From Ottelia alismoides (taxonomy: Eukaryota > Streptophyta > Magnoliopsida > Alismatales > Hydrocharitaceae), in assembly GCA_037367405.1 (NCBI GenBank), contig JAZKJV010006942.1:372001-436000 (forward strand): a stretch of DNA of 64,000 bases, written 5' to 3'. Both the position numbers and the translations under genes were made by a program. This document shows positions 11,524-22,140 of this stretch, piece after piece. Every line of letters starts with the position of its first letter. Positions within the stretch are counted from its first letter, which is position 1. Below the pieces are notes generated by a model. That model was not told the DNA's origin, did no database searches, and saw nothing but the letters and a program-made list of their open reading frames with translations.

Positions 11524-12211
11524 AAAAAACAAATCACGTGAGGGAAGACCCTAGTGCTTGTAAGCGTCTAGGGTTGTCTTCGCTTTGTTCATGATAGAAC
11601 AAAGAGGGGAGGGTTATGTATATAACATCAAAGGGTTAAATGGATCCTTGTCCAAGATCCATTAACCCATATAACAAAACTGCTCAATTGATAAGAAAAA
11701 AATGGATATGCTTGAATCTAAGGGTATTAATTAGCATGCAACAACTGCATGTGCGTGGGACCTATGTACCATGCATAAATGAAGAACACGTCACAGAAGT
11801 ACAGGTAAGCTGTATTAATTGTCTGTTGGATAGTCGAGAATTCCAATATGTGGTCAACAGGTTCAATGTTACGTAGCTCCCCAAAAACATCATTTTGAGA
11901 ATCTAATATTCGAAATCTTCACAATGAGTTGAGTTGTGAGATTTGGAAGCAATTGTAATAATTATTAGTACAAATGCGGACTTTTTTTCACATCTTGCAA
12001 ATAATGAAGAGACAAGATAATACAATTAAGGCAAACCATACATACCCCTCTAATAGAAGAGGGAGATTAACTAAGAGTTACCGATCTAATCACAAAGCTT
12101 TGACTCCTTCGCAGCCTCTAATCCATGACCTCAATTACAAACTGAGCACATCCTTGTATTTCACAAATGAGTTGGGAGACCGCGGAAGACCAAAATTCAG
12201 GACGAAATCCA
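11524..12211. other. Intergenic, 3' flank of DC1 gene A
   Basis: No gene or repeat recognised. The last 200 bases should contain the 3' UTR and polyadenylation signals of gene A, which is read on the minus strand. Confidence 0.5.
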
Positions 12212-13291
12212 TCAATTCTTCTCTTTATCTTCCTCCTTGTCTTTCTTCTTCTTCTTCTTTTTGTCGTCGTCCTTATCTTTCTTCTCTTTATCCCCTTTTG
12301 CGACCGCTTTCAAGAATGACTTGAATGGATTACGACTCTTTTTCTTCTTCTCTTCCTCTTCCTCCTTCGCCTCTTCATTCTCTTCCTCCTCCTCCTCCTC
12401 CTCCCCTTCCTCATCGCTACTGTCACTACTATCTTCACCTTCAGCCTCGGCCTCAGCCTCAACCGCAGTCGCAGCCTCGGACTCAGCCTCAACCGCAGCC
12501 GCAACCTCAAGCTCAGCCGCGACCTCAGCCACAGCCACAGCCTCAGCCTCAAGCTCAACTTCCTCTTCTACCTCGAAGTCGAAGTCGAAGTCCAAGTCAC
12601 CTCCTTCGATTTCAAGATCTCCGAAATCGAAATTGACATCGGCTTCCTCTCCAGCTGCAGCAGCGAGAATGACGGCCAACACGACACCGAACCCACCAAT
12701 TACCTTCAAGGCCGTCTTCGTTTTCTTCCCCTTGCTTCCCTTCTTCGCCCGTTCCTCACCATCACCATCAGCAACACTACCAATCACACCCAGGCATTTC
12801 ATGTGGACATGCGCCGGACACTCCTGGCACATGTACCTCCACCCCACACACTCCTCGCCGCAAACCGTGCACGGGGCCTTCTCTCCGTTCACATATCCCA
12901 ACGTGTGACCGGGGTGGGCCTCGTCGGTTATGGTCGGTTGGAGAAGCGAGCAGAAGGGGTGGAGCTCGAAGCTGCAAGGCTTGCATCGGTAGAAATACCC
13001 GTGCGCGGGGTCGCCGCACGCCTCGCATTTGTGACGGGTGAAGGGGTTGTAGGAGCGTTGGAGGGTGAGGGTGTGGTCGGCATGCATGAAGAACTCGATC
13101 CATTCGGGACATGTCGCGCACAACTCGTGGAAGCAAACCTTGCACTGCCTGCATATGTATCTCCGGCCGAAGCCGTCGCACTTGCAGCGGCCGCACTTGA
13201 ACATCCTCGGCTTCGTGCGGAGGAATAGCGGGTGGGGGTGGTGGCCGTCGTTGACGGCGGCGGCGGCGGAGGGTTGAACAGCATCTGCCAT
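12212..13291 (-). CDS. DC1 gene A: C1-like zinc protein with membrane segment and acidic/lysine tail
   Basis: 359 residues, single exon. Three C1-like (DC1) zinc modules: about residues 20-58 (C33, C36, C47, C50, H55, C58), 70-114 (H70, H73, C89, C92, C103, C106, H111, C114) and 126-166 (H126, H129, C141, C144, C155, C158, H163, C166). Plant DC1 proteins are thought to bind zinc and, by analogy, lipid or protein partners; no biochemical role can be read from the sequence. A basic stretch (181-192) precedes a hydrophobic segment 195-213 that could span a membrane. The tail (215-359) is unlike the usual family: Asp/Phe/Glu-rich, then Glu/Ala/Val hexamer-like repeats, an SSDSSDEE plus poly-Glu run, a short amphipathic NPFKSFLKAVAK, and a Lys/Asp/Glu-rich end. 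I start at MADAVQPS because the open frame 39 codons longer runs back through the TATA region. Confidence 0.85.
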   Translation of the reverse strand: MADAVQPSAAAAVNDGHHPHPLFLRTKPRMFKCGRCKCDGFGRRYICRQCKVCFHELCATCPEWIEFFMHADHTLTLQRSYNPFTRHKCEACGDPAHGYFYRCKPCSFELHPFCSLLQPTITDEAHPGHTLGYVNGEKAPCTVCGEECVGWRYMCQECPAHVHMKCLGVIGSVADGDGEERAKKGSKGKKTKTALKVIGGFGVVLAVILAAAAGEEADVNFDFGDLEIEGGDLDFDFDFEVEEEVELEAEAVAVAEVAAELEVAAAVEAESEAATAVEAEAEAEGEDSSDSSDEEGEEEEEEEENEEAKEEEEEKKKKSRNPFKSFLKAVAKGDKEKKDKDDDKKKKKKKDKEEDKEKN

Positions 13292-13362
13292 AGCTTCTTC
13301 CAATCGTGAAAAGGTAGAGGATTGTAACTTGTGAGGATGGGGATTGGGATTGAGATGTTTGT

Positions 13363-13372
13363 GTATATATAG
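13363..13372 (-). promoter_or_regulatory. TATA box of DC1 gene A
   Basis: TCTATATATAC on the minus strand, about 75 bases before the chosen start codon. This leaves a leader of roughly 40 bases and supports MADAVQPS as the start. Confidence 0.6.
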
Positions 13373-13619
13373 ATATAAATGATAAGATTGTGCAAGAAGA
13401 GGAACCACTGATTGAGCTTCCGATTATTTTTTTCGAAAAAAAACGCCATTGGACAGTGAATGCCTGACTTGGTCTCCTGCAGATCATTACCCTCAAGTGG
13501 TACCATGGGTGTTCTTTCTCCCTCCCAGCTGTAATTGACTTCCTTTCTTTTCCGAGAAAATAAAAATGTTTAGTTAATAGATGCAACAATAGTTTGGTGA
13601 TTGACGCCCTTATTTTTAA

Positions 13620-13860
13620 GGGATTTTTACCTGGCAGATCCTATAAACCTTTTAAATTATCTCTACGACCTTTTGCACAATGTAATTACCACATTGATCC
13701 TGTAAATTACTCCACGAACCCTTACGGGCTTCAAACAGACTATCCGAAGGGTTCATGGGGTAAGAGTTGGCAGGTTTATAAGGTCGAGAGGAGAATTATG
13801 TTGTTTCAAAGGTCGTGGAGGTAATTAACAAAATTTATAGGATATACCGAGTAAAAATCC
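13620..13860. mobile_element. Mutator-type MITE, 241 bp
   Basis: Ends: GGGATTTTTACCTGGCAGAT on the left; reverse complement of the right end GGATTTTTACTCGGTATATC; both continue into CCTATAAA. Perfect 9-bp direct repeats TATTTTTAA flank it (13,611-13,619 and 13,861-13,869). Inverted-repeat type and 9-bp duplication fit the Mutator superfamily. It sits about 330 bases upstream of gene A and shares GGGATTTTTAC with the larger unit at 4974. Confidence 0.88.
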
Positions 13861-13869
13861 TATTTTTAA

Positions 13870-14635
13870 TTCGCAGAAAAGGAAGGAGGGACCCAAAGGG
13901 CCAATTTGACCACATGTATGCAATTAGATATGAAGAAAGTTGGCATTCATATTCGTTGAGAATAGTCAACTATGGTATGCGGTCCATAAGCAATTCGTCA
14001 TCAATGGATACGAGTAGATCTTTCGATGGATCTATTCTAATAGCATAATCTGATTTGATTAACTTGAGATGCAAAATAAAATGATTTCTTGTGTAAAATC
14101 TTGAGCTTAGACATGAGCTGCTAAAGAGTGAATTGATCTCAATAATTTACAAGGTTCGGATCAAATCGGACATTGTAGTAGTTATCCAAAATACTTAAGC
14201 TTAGGTTGTAAAGCGGTAATTAGTAATTCTATCACTTGTAATTCACCTTCGCACTTTGTGAGTAGTGCACACGGGATTGTATTTTTGAGTTTTACAAACT
14301 TCTTCATATATATTCACAACATCCTCATCGCGATATCATCTATCACTTGCTCTCAATTGTAGTAAATTTATGGTTTAAGCTACATATTTCGGATAACATT
14401 TTTCCACCTACCTCTTTGCCGGGTGACTCCACCTTTTGGACAACCACTTTTGGAGGTATTTGTGTAACTAGGCCTCTATGTTTGGAGTTTAGTCCCACGT
14501 TGCTGAGTAGTGGGAATTGGTTGAGTTCGTGCAGGGTTATAAATAAACGTTAGTACTCCTTGTACTCAATAAGAGAATCCAATAGAATACCTAGCACTTT
14601 GAGGCTTTCTCCTGTGGTTTCTTATCGCTTCTTTA
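13870..14635. other. Intergenic; snRNA-type promoter look-alike near 14,493
   Basis: No gene recognised. TCCCACGTTG (14,493-14,502) and TATAAATA (14,538-14,545) are 35 bases apart, like the upstream element and TATA of plant pol II snRNA genes, but no snRNA sequence follows. It may be part of an old LTR. Confidence 0.35.
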
Positions 14636-14968
14636 AGGGTGCGTTTGGTTCGTGAGTTATCTGGGAAAAGATAACCAGTTTTTGTGTTTTGGTGTTTGGT
14701 TGGTGGATAGTTATTATGATATGATTGTATTGAAATTTGAAAAAGTGGCTAGTTATTATGATATGATTGTGTTGAAATTTGAAAAAGTGGGTAGTTGTTG
14801 TGATGCGATTGTATTGAAGTTTGGAATAGTGAGTATAAGTTGAGTATTTTATAATTTTTAGATGATATGATGTTATAATATATTTTTTTTGATGGAGAGT
14901 GAGTGAACCTTACTAGTGGGTTAGAGATATGGATTTTGGGAGGTAACCCCCCCAACCGAATGCCTCCT
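14636..14968. mobile_element. MITE-like element with internal tandem repeat
   Basis: Imperfect ends AGGGTGCGTTTGGTT (left) and AGGAGGCATTCGGTT (reverse complement of the right). No target duplication is evident. Class undetermined; the GGTGCGTTTGGTT type of end is common in plant hAT- and Harbinger-derived MITEs. Confidence 0.5.
14708..14833. repeat. Three tandem copies of a 42-bp unit
   Basis: Copies start at 14,708, 14,750 and 14,792 (TAGTTATTATGATATGATTG); the third has diverged. The unit is a multiple of three, so it makes a false repeating frame. Confidence 0.9.
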
Positions 14969-16096
14969 GAGAGTAGGGTGTCACGTAAATCCAACTTTCG
15001 TTCTTTTTTTCCAATTCTAATTATTCTATATTTCACGCTACAATCAGAAATCTCATTATAATATCATTTCATGTTAACAGGAAAAATGATCATGACAACT
15101 TGTTGGATTCAAACTCAATTGAATTTATTGACAACCATCCAAAATACTTAATGTCGAATAGTGATCCCACTGTTTATAATCCACTCCCACGCTTTATATC
15201 TTTCCTGTATTTTTTTGAATGTATTACAAATAAATATTATTATTACATTAAAAAAAATCCTCATACCTCGGATTTTGGACATGTCTTTGGTCTTTGGAAC
15301 TTCCTCCAAATCCTTAGGACAATTTGTCATGCATATTGTTGAGGTACTTTTTCATGCTTATTGTTGAATCTAATCTTACAACAGATAGATAGTTTTCCAT
15401 CAACACGTTCTCCATTATCATTTACTAATTCTCATTACGTTAATATTTTTCTGAATGTTATCCTAGATAGAACAAATCAATCTCTAATTGGACCGAATGA
15501 TTAAACATTAAATATCTGTGTTTTCTTAAACTTTGATTGATTTTGATTCACGAAAACTCTCACCTTTTTCATGGAATTGGAAACTTATTTTCAGTATTTA
15601 TACACATGTATTGTATATCATTCATATCTTCAATTTCGGTGTGAAGGTCCCTACATATGATCCAAATAAAGTATTGCAAGTAGCAGAAGAAAACATGCAC
15701 AATCACAACAAAGCAAATTACATACACACAGATTTACAAGGTTCACCCATAAATGGACTACATCCGCAGCAATTGTGTAGAATGGAAAATATCGAAGACA
15801 CAAAGAATGCTAACCCGAAAGAGTCTATATAGTACTCTCGGTACAAATGGATCACAGAGATAAACAAATAGAATTTTGATTCGGGGCTCAATTGTCGGTA
15901 GGGTATGGTATAACGACATGCCCTTGCAGAGGGTACAAGAAATGGTTCTTTAACTGGGTTCAACAAAACAGATGATTAAGATTCAAAGTATATTGACACA
16001 TGAAAACTTGATGATTACGGTAAACAACCATTACCGTCTCTAATTAACATTAATACAATCCTGGTTCAAAGGGAGGAGTAATGAAAGCCGTTCGGA
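14969..16096. other. Intergenic, nothing recognised
   Basis: AT-rich; only short unconvincing frames. The last 150 bases are the 3' flank of DC1 gene B. Confidence 0.5.
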
Positions 16097-16519
16097 TTAC
16101 ATGATGCAACAACAAGTTATCACCGGCAGCTCCTTCTTCACACAGGTGGGATGGAGATCACACTGGTGGCAATCGCCGCAGGTGTAGAACACTCCGGTGA
16201 CCTCCTTCCGGCAAGCCTTGCAGTACCTCTTATGCAGCTTCATCACCTCCCTCGTGTGCAGCGTCAGCCTGTGTTCGGGGTGGTGACCGGAGACGACCGT
16301 GTCCTTCAAGCGAGTGCACTCGAGGTGAACGTCGAACTCGCACCCACGACGGCAGCGGTAGCGTTTGCCCTTGTCCGGTATGTCACAGACCTTGCAGGTG
16401 AAGCCGAGGCCGGTGTCCATCACCGACAGCGTGCAGGTCGGGTGGACGCGGTGGTTGTGAAGATCTGTCGGCTTCTTCCTCTTCCTGACGAGTTTGCGTG
16501 CGCGTGTAAATGCGTCCAT
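16097..16519 (-). CDS. DC1 gene B: small two-module C1-like protein with CaaX-like end
   Basis: 140 residues, single exon. A basic N-terminus (RARKLVRKRKK, 6-16) is followed by two DC1 zinc modules: about 26-68 (H26, C29, C42, C45, C56, C60, H65, C68) and 80-126 (H80, H83, C100, C103, C114, C117 or C120, H123, C126; the module ends DLHPTC). The protein ends ITCCCIM, which reads as a CaaX box (Cys137-Cys-Ile-Met) with extra cysteines beside it; this would predict prenylation and possibly acylation, hence membrane attachment. Closest relative in the window is gene D, which has the same two-module plan but no such end. Zinc binding is inferred from the family; function is unknown. Confidence 0.85.
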   Translation of the reverse strand: MDAFTRARKLVRKRKKPTDLHNHRVHPTCTLSVMDTGLGFTCKVCDIPDKGKRYRCRRGCEFDVHLECTRLKDTVVSGHHPEHRLTLHTREVMKLHKRYCKACRKEVTGVFYTCGDCHQCDLHPTCVKKELPVITCCCIM

Positions 16520-16588
16520 GCTTTTATATACGGTGTGTATATGTAGATCTCTTGATGATGTTGCTCTCCAATCTTGGGCTCGTGTGTG

Positions 16589-16597
16589 AATTTATAG
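16589..16597 (-). promoter_or_regulatory. TATA box of DC1 gene B
   Basis: CCTATAAATTC on the minus strand, about 70 bases before the start codon. The same CCTATAAATTC stands before gene D at a similar distance. Confidence 0.72.
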
Positions 16598-16767
16598 GTG
16601 ATAAGAAGTGATCGAGAACGAACACTCGTCGAATATTTGTGCATTGAAAAATCTTTGGTATTGAATGGTCACGTTTTCAAGGTTTCTGGAATTGTTGTTG
16701 TTAATTGACCTTGGTACTTACGCCTGTTTTAGCTACTTTCTGTTTGTTTCCTTATATTTCTGTGAAT

Positions 16768-16906
16768 CAGAGCTGCTGTTATAGCACCTGCCGTAATGCA
16801 GCAGAACCGCGTACCAACCATCTCCGGTCCCTTTCGAGGGCCGTCCAATGCTCATCGAATGGCTTCCCTATATGACAGCAGATGTTGTATTAGCAGAGGA
16901 ACTGCT
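16768..16906. mobile_element. Short MITE-like element, candidate
   Basis: The right end in reverse complement (GCAGTTCCTCTGCTAATACA) resembles the left end of the element at 49,421-49,579 (ACAGATCCTCTGCTATAATA). The left end here is diverged. Same family is likely; borders are uncertain. Confidence 0.4.
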
Positions 16907-17598
16907 CCCCATTATGATCGCCACGTCTCAATGTGGAGTTGATATCGAGAATATATAATTCCTAACAATGGATATATTATTTGTTATGGAATATATTTGA
17001 TTCTTGAGATCGACAACGAATGTTACACGGTATTAAGAACGGCTTATGTAATTACAATTGTATGTTATGTTTATCTTTATAACTTGTATCGGTTGTTGCT
17101 AACTTTAACAATGCTAACAGCAAAAAAAAAAATGGAACTCGTTGCCATATGATTAGTTTTGATTTTTTTTTGTGAAAAATCAGCTCGAATGTGTGCTGCG
17201 TGAATAATGTGTTGTGTAAATTATTAACTTGCACCCGAACCGGATCCAATCAGTATTTCACTTGATTTTAGCGTCCGATCAGAGTACAATGATCGTTAAT
17301 CCATGCCAGCTCAATTTGTCGATCCTAGCTAATTTTCGCACGCCTAATTCCTGATCTTTCTAGACCACTTGCCCGCACCTATAAAATCACCTCCAAGTTC
17401 TCTACCCCGGATTGATCGGTCCTCGACGCTTGATTTTGCATCTAATTGATCCTTGGCTATTCCAGGGTCTCGAATCCCTCTTTTGGAGTGCGATTTGATG
17501 TCAGATAGAGATTGATCCATACATGACCAGAGCACCGCCACCGCGTACGAGCCTCTCCGATCTACCACCACGGGATCGAGGTGAGATCTCGCCTATCA
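16907..17598. other. Intergenic, nothing recognised
   Basis: A GC-richer patch at 17,380-17,590 has open frames on the minus strand but no recognisable domain. It ends where the truncated LTR begins. Confidence 0.5.
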
Positions 17599-20500
17599 TA
17601 TATTTTCTTTTTTTATATTTTATGAATTGTATTTCCTTTTTCTTTTTTTAAAAAGATATATAAGGTCTATCAGTATATATATGATATATATATATATATA
17701 ATATAGGATAATATAATTGTAGATACTAATAAAAATAAATAAAATATAGAAAATAAAATGTTTTAGTCTTTAAATAATATTTTATTACTTTTATGATTTT
17801 TAAGTATTTTCACTAATTTTTATGGATTTATAATTAAAAGTAACCCAAATCAAGGATTAAATAAATAGGCCAGACTAATTTAGAAAATACAAATAGAAAA
17901 TAATGTCCAAAAATTTCGAAATCAATATTATTAGATAAATAATACTATAAAGAAAATTACAAAATAAAAATGAATATTTTTAGAGTTTTTATGTTTTTTT
18001 AGATTTTTATAAAGTGTAGGATTTTTTAATTTTTATGTATGTTCTTTTTCCATTTTAAGGATTTTTAGATTATGGACTTGTAATATATATAGGATTTTTT
18101 TTGAAAAGGTCATATATTTTTTTGGTATTTTTAAAGCTAAACAAGGACTTTTTTGTGCTTTTTTGATTTTTATAAAATAATTAAAATACCTAAAATCAAA
18201 AATAAAAAATACAGGGTGAATCTACACACTGGAAGTCACCTAATCATATTTTTTAGATTTTTAGGAGCATGGATGATGTTTATAAAATAGAAAACATAAT
18301 AAAAATTCATGTACTAGCAGGGGCATATATGAATTTAAGCATGGTTCACATGCAATTTCATCAAAAATATATAATTAAAATTAAAAATTCTTGGACCAAA
18401 GAGAAATACATATAACCACTAGGATATATATATGCAAAACTGCCACCTCACGTGGGATGACACGTGAGGTGGCATGGACTGGACTAAAAACAAATAAGAA
18501 AATTATGGGGTTCTTTTTGCAAATATAACAAAAATATAACAATGGTAGATGAATGTTTATATATTAAATAATAAAATACAAAAAGGGGGTGAATAATATA
18601 AATACCCGACGTGATCCAACGGGCGTGATCCACCCACTTATCAATGTGGATAGATCTGGAAGCGCGATGGTGGTTCGTCGATCAATGACTGAGATTAGAT
18701 TCCGTGGATGGAATCAACGGTCGAGGCAAAGTTAATCAGATGGATATTAGAGATTTGGGCTCCTGGTGATGATCTGATGACAGAGAGGGGCTATGGAAGA
18801 ACAAGGAAGAAGCTCCGCCGAGGCGAGCGTCTTTCGGCCAGATATCCCTTCCCCAATGCCCCCAACTGCTGCAAAATGGCTCCAAGTGCTCCTGCAGGGA
18901 TCCTCTAACTGCTGGCAGCTTCAAAATTCTCTAAAGATCACTAGAGCTCTCATAAAAGGTCGGAGAAGCAGAAGAGCTCCAAGTACTTCCGATGACTCCA
19001 AAATTGCTTCAGCAAGGCTTTTGCTCAAGATACCTGCACAGGAAGCATGCTGGGTCAAGGGCAAATTGCCTCGACTCGTCAAATGGTGAAATGGAAGCGT
19101 GGTGGCACATGGAAAAGGTGCTCCGCAAGATGTCGGAGGTGGAGCACCCAAGATCTGATCCAGAGGGAATCAGTTGAGCTGGAGTGTTGTGAGGCATGGA
19201 GAATTGACAGGGGAAAGAGTTGGTGATGAAATATGGGTCGGAAATCATGTGAAGCACAGTGGAATTGTTTGCTAGAGCTAGCCTCCAGTGAACTACAAAT
19301 TGATTAATTTATGCTAAAACAATTAATAAAACCTAAAACTAATTGCAGAGAATAACATCTACACATAATATCTACATATGAAGGCAGGAAAAAGTCACTC
19401 AAATGCCCGGAGCCATGAGTTGGTACCTTGACGGTGTCGGAGCACCGGAGAAGGCTGGAATGCACCTTAGACCTCGCCTTGCCTTGCTACAATCGGCTGG
19501 AGGAGATCTTGTCACAAGCTTCGATCCAGAGCATGCGAGAGGAGATCAAAATGCGACTAAAAGGGGATTTGAAAAATCGAAGGAGCTCGGGTGGAAGGTT
19601 ATGTATAGGTGACTGAACATTGGGTCAAAGATCGAGGCATAATGAGTGAATCGATGATACACTCCTCGAGGAATCACACTCACGTGATGGAGGGAAGATC
19701 GAGGAGAAAAATCTAATAAGGTAACATCCTGAATCGATGCCTATATTGATTGAAGAATTATGGAGAAGAGAGGGTCAAAGAGAAGCAATGACGGGGCTAC
19801 GGGGCTAGTCAGACAGTTAACCGAGGTCAACTACCAACTCAACCCGGTTGGTCCACCTAGCAACCAGGAAAAATCTTGCCCAAAAATTATTGGAAAATAG
19901 ATAATAAATACTAAATTATTTCATCGAATTAAAGTTATAAAATAAAAAATGCTATTTTCTGTAGTTTTTTTAAATAATTTATATTTATTTTTAGGAGTTA
20001 ATTTATTACACATTTATTTTTAGGGTTTTATTTATAGTTATATTCATCTTTGTTTTTGTTTTTATTTTTTATTTTGTATTTTTTGATTTTATTATATTAT
20101 TTTATATATTTATAAATTATTTTAATATATATATATATATATTTTTTTATTATATTTTTATGATATAATGTGTGCACTTAAATAAATATGGTTATTAATT
20201 ATATAGGTATAAGTATAAGTATTTCATCTATGTTTTTTGAGAACTTATTTTATTTTTGTATTTTATTTGAGATTTTCTTTTATTTTAAATATGTACATAT
20301 ACTATAAATAATATTTATAAACTTATAAAAATAATAAAGAATAAATAAAATGAATATTTTATTCAGGTATGATATACAATAGGGGTCCAAAACCTAACTT
20401 TCACACCTTAACTCCAAAAAATATGAAACTACCTTCATTAAATAGCTTATTAAAAGTTGTATAAGATAAAGTGATTTCGATACATTTTTAGTTTTTATTT

Positions 20501-20992
20501 AGGAGATATGGGTCTGGGAAGTTGGTATTTTGACTTTTCATTTAGAGTTTAAATTGAGCAATGCATATTATTTTTTATTAAATAAATTTTGTATTTTTAT
20601 TTGTATTTTTGTCTACAATTTTATGCACAAAGTTTTTTATTTGAGTATAAAAAATAAAAATTGAAATAGGTCCCAAAAAGGACTTATTGATGAATAGAAG
20701 AATGGAATTTTTTGATATCATTTTGCCCTCATCTCCCCCTACTTTATTCCTTATCGACCAAATCAATTCTTAACTTGGTCTCAGGGTTTAGGGTCATAAC
20801 ATACTGGTGGTATTTTATTTTTTTCTTTTCTTTTTCTATATTCTATAATTTTGGCATTAAAACAATATTTTATATACAATAAATAGAGCTAATAATGAAC
20901 TTAATTTGTACAAATAATTATACTTACATGCATTAGATAGGGTTTTTAAGGCCAAAAAGATAGAATAAAGGTGATGAAATGGAGATTCATCA
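17599..20992 (-). repeat. 3' LTR (left copy), truncated
   Basis: Aligns with 25,314-29,049 from about 17,599 on; the outer ~300 bases present in the other copy are missing. On the minus strand it begins TGATGAATCTCC (20,992). Long AT-rich stretches alternate with a GC-richer block (18,600-19,700). Confidence 0.83.
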
Positions 20993-21003
20993 CCCCCCTA
21001 TAG
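20993..21003 (-). other. Polypurine tract of the Ty3-type element
   Basis: CTATAGGGGGG on the minus strand lies directly before the LTR start TGATGAATC. It resembles the G-run members of the hairpin array 2 kb upstream. Confidence 0.7.
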
Positions 21004-22140
21004 TTGCCTTTACTAGTCCCTAACAAACAATTATGCAATAAGTGCAGAAAATAAAATGAAGAAAATAAAAATAAAAAAGTGGATTGATTTTAATTTTCAA
21101 ACTTGTCTTCACGAAATCAAATTTTGGAGCTCAAGTCAGACCTTTGTATTTTAGGTGCGGTCGAAACCTTATTGAAAAACAAATTTAAAACATAACAAGC
21201 ATCAATAATCTCGAAACTCTACTCAAATATCTTCGATAGTCAGGTCAGAATACTTCAACTCTTACGCAAACCCTTATGAAATCTATCTTAGACAGTGCAT
21301 GAGATAGGTAGCTCTCCTCGACTAAAGCGGTAAAAGTCAGTCTTCTCTAACATGGTGATCCTAATTCCACAAACTAACAATTCTTTCTCCGAGAAGCCGG
21401 GTATTCCCTTCTAAGTTCAAGTGACAACCAACTCAAGAAGAGGAAGTGGATAGAAGAATGGATTGTAGCCTGTGTAGCTACCTATCTTTGGATGCTTGAC
21501 CAGTGTAGCCAAGTCACCCGGCTGCAGGCTCACAAATGTATGACTTTGAAACCTAAGCTTGCTTATTGACTATACAAATATGTACACTCAGGTAGGCATT
21601 TTATTTTCAATCAGGCTTGTCCACTTCTTGGGAGTTTTTGATTTTTAATTTTTTTGAATACTATATACAACATCATTTACATAAAGAATTTTTCTTCTTA
21701 AGACATCAGACTATCCCTTTTTTGAAGCTTTATTGCAACCCACAACTTCTGTCTTTAGACATTGTCACCATTGGATCGGGTTGGGGCACAATGACCACAA
21801 ATATGTGATTTCTGATGTCTCCATTAGCTTATGTCTCATGTCGGCAAATCCAACCCTCTACCACTTCAACTGAGGTAAGCAAAATGCAAGGTGCAGGTGT
21901 ACAAGCTAGGTCATTATTGACAAGAGTCGTACAGTGCCCAAAATACTCTACCTAGGCAGTCAAGACGACATTGAACCAAGTCTCATGATTCTCAAAGAAT
22001 TAAGTCAACTAGACCTGAAATACCTCAATTCCAGTTCCTATAGGGTTCATGTGATTAGTATATTTAAAATCTAACCAAGCTCCAATCTTCGAATTTTACT
22101 TAGACTTATTCAATTATCAAACTCAATCTAAAAAATGCAA
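21004..22140 (-). other. 3' non-coding interior of the Ty3-type element
   Basis: No coding frame. Part of it (about 21,850-22,100) is the counterpart of 3850-4097. Confidence 0.6.

Noticed and set aside
4965..11532. 9-bp target duplication for the outer Mutator-like unit
   Set aside because: Flanks ATGGAAAAA and AAAAAACAA only share A-runs.
12237..12908. Long + strand frame rich in serine, alanine and lysine opposite DC1 gene A
   Set aside because: It is the mirror of the repeat-coded tail of gene A; no domain, and gene A has zinc modules and a TATA box on the other strand.
12310..13589. Other long minus- and plus-strand frames overlapping gene A (Arg/Leu-, Pro- or Ala-rich)
   Set aside because: Out-of-frame readings of the same GC-rich coding DNA.
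14652..14843. Repeating 14-residue pattern that looks like a repeat protein
   Set aside because: The 42-bp tandem unit happens to be a multiple of three; it lies in a MITE and has no start context.
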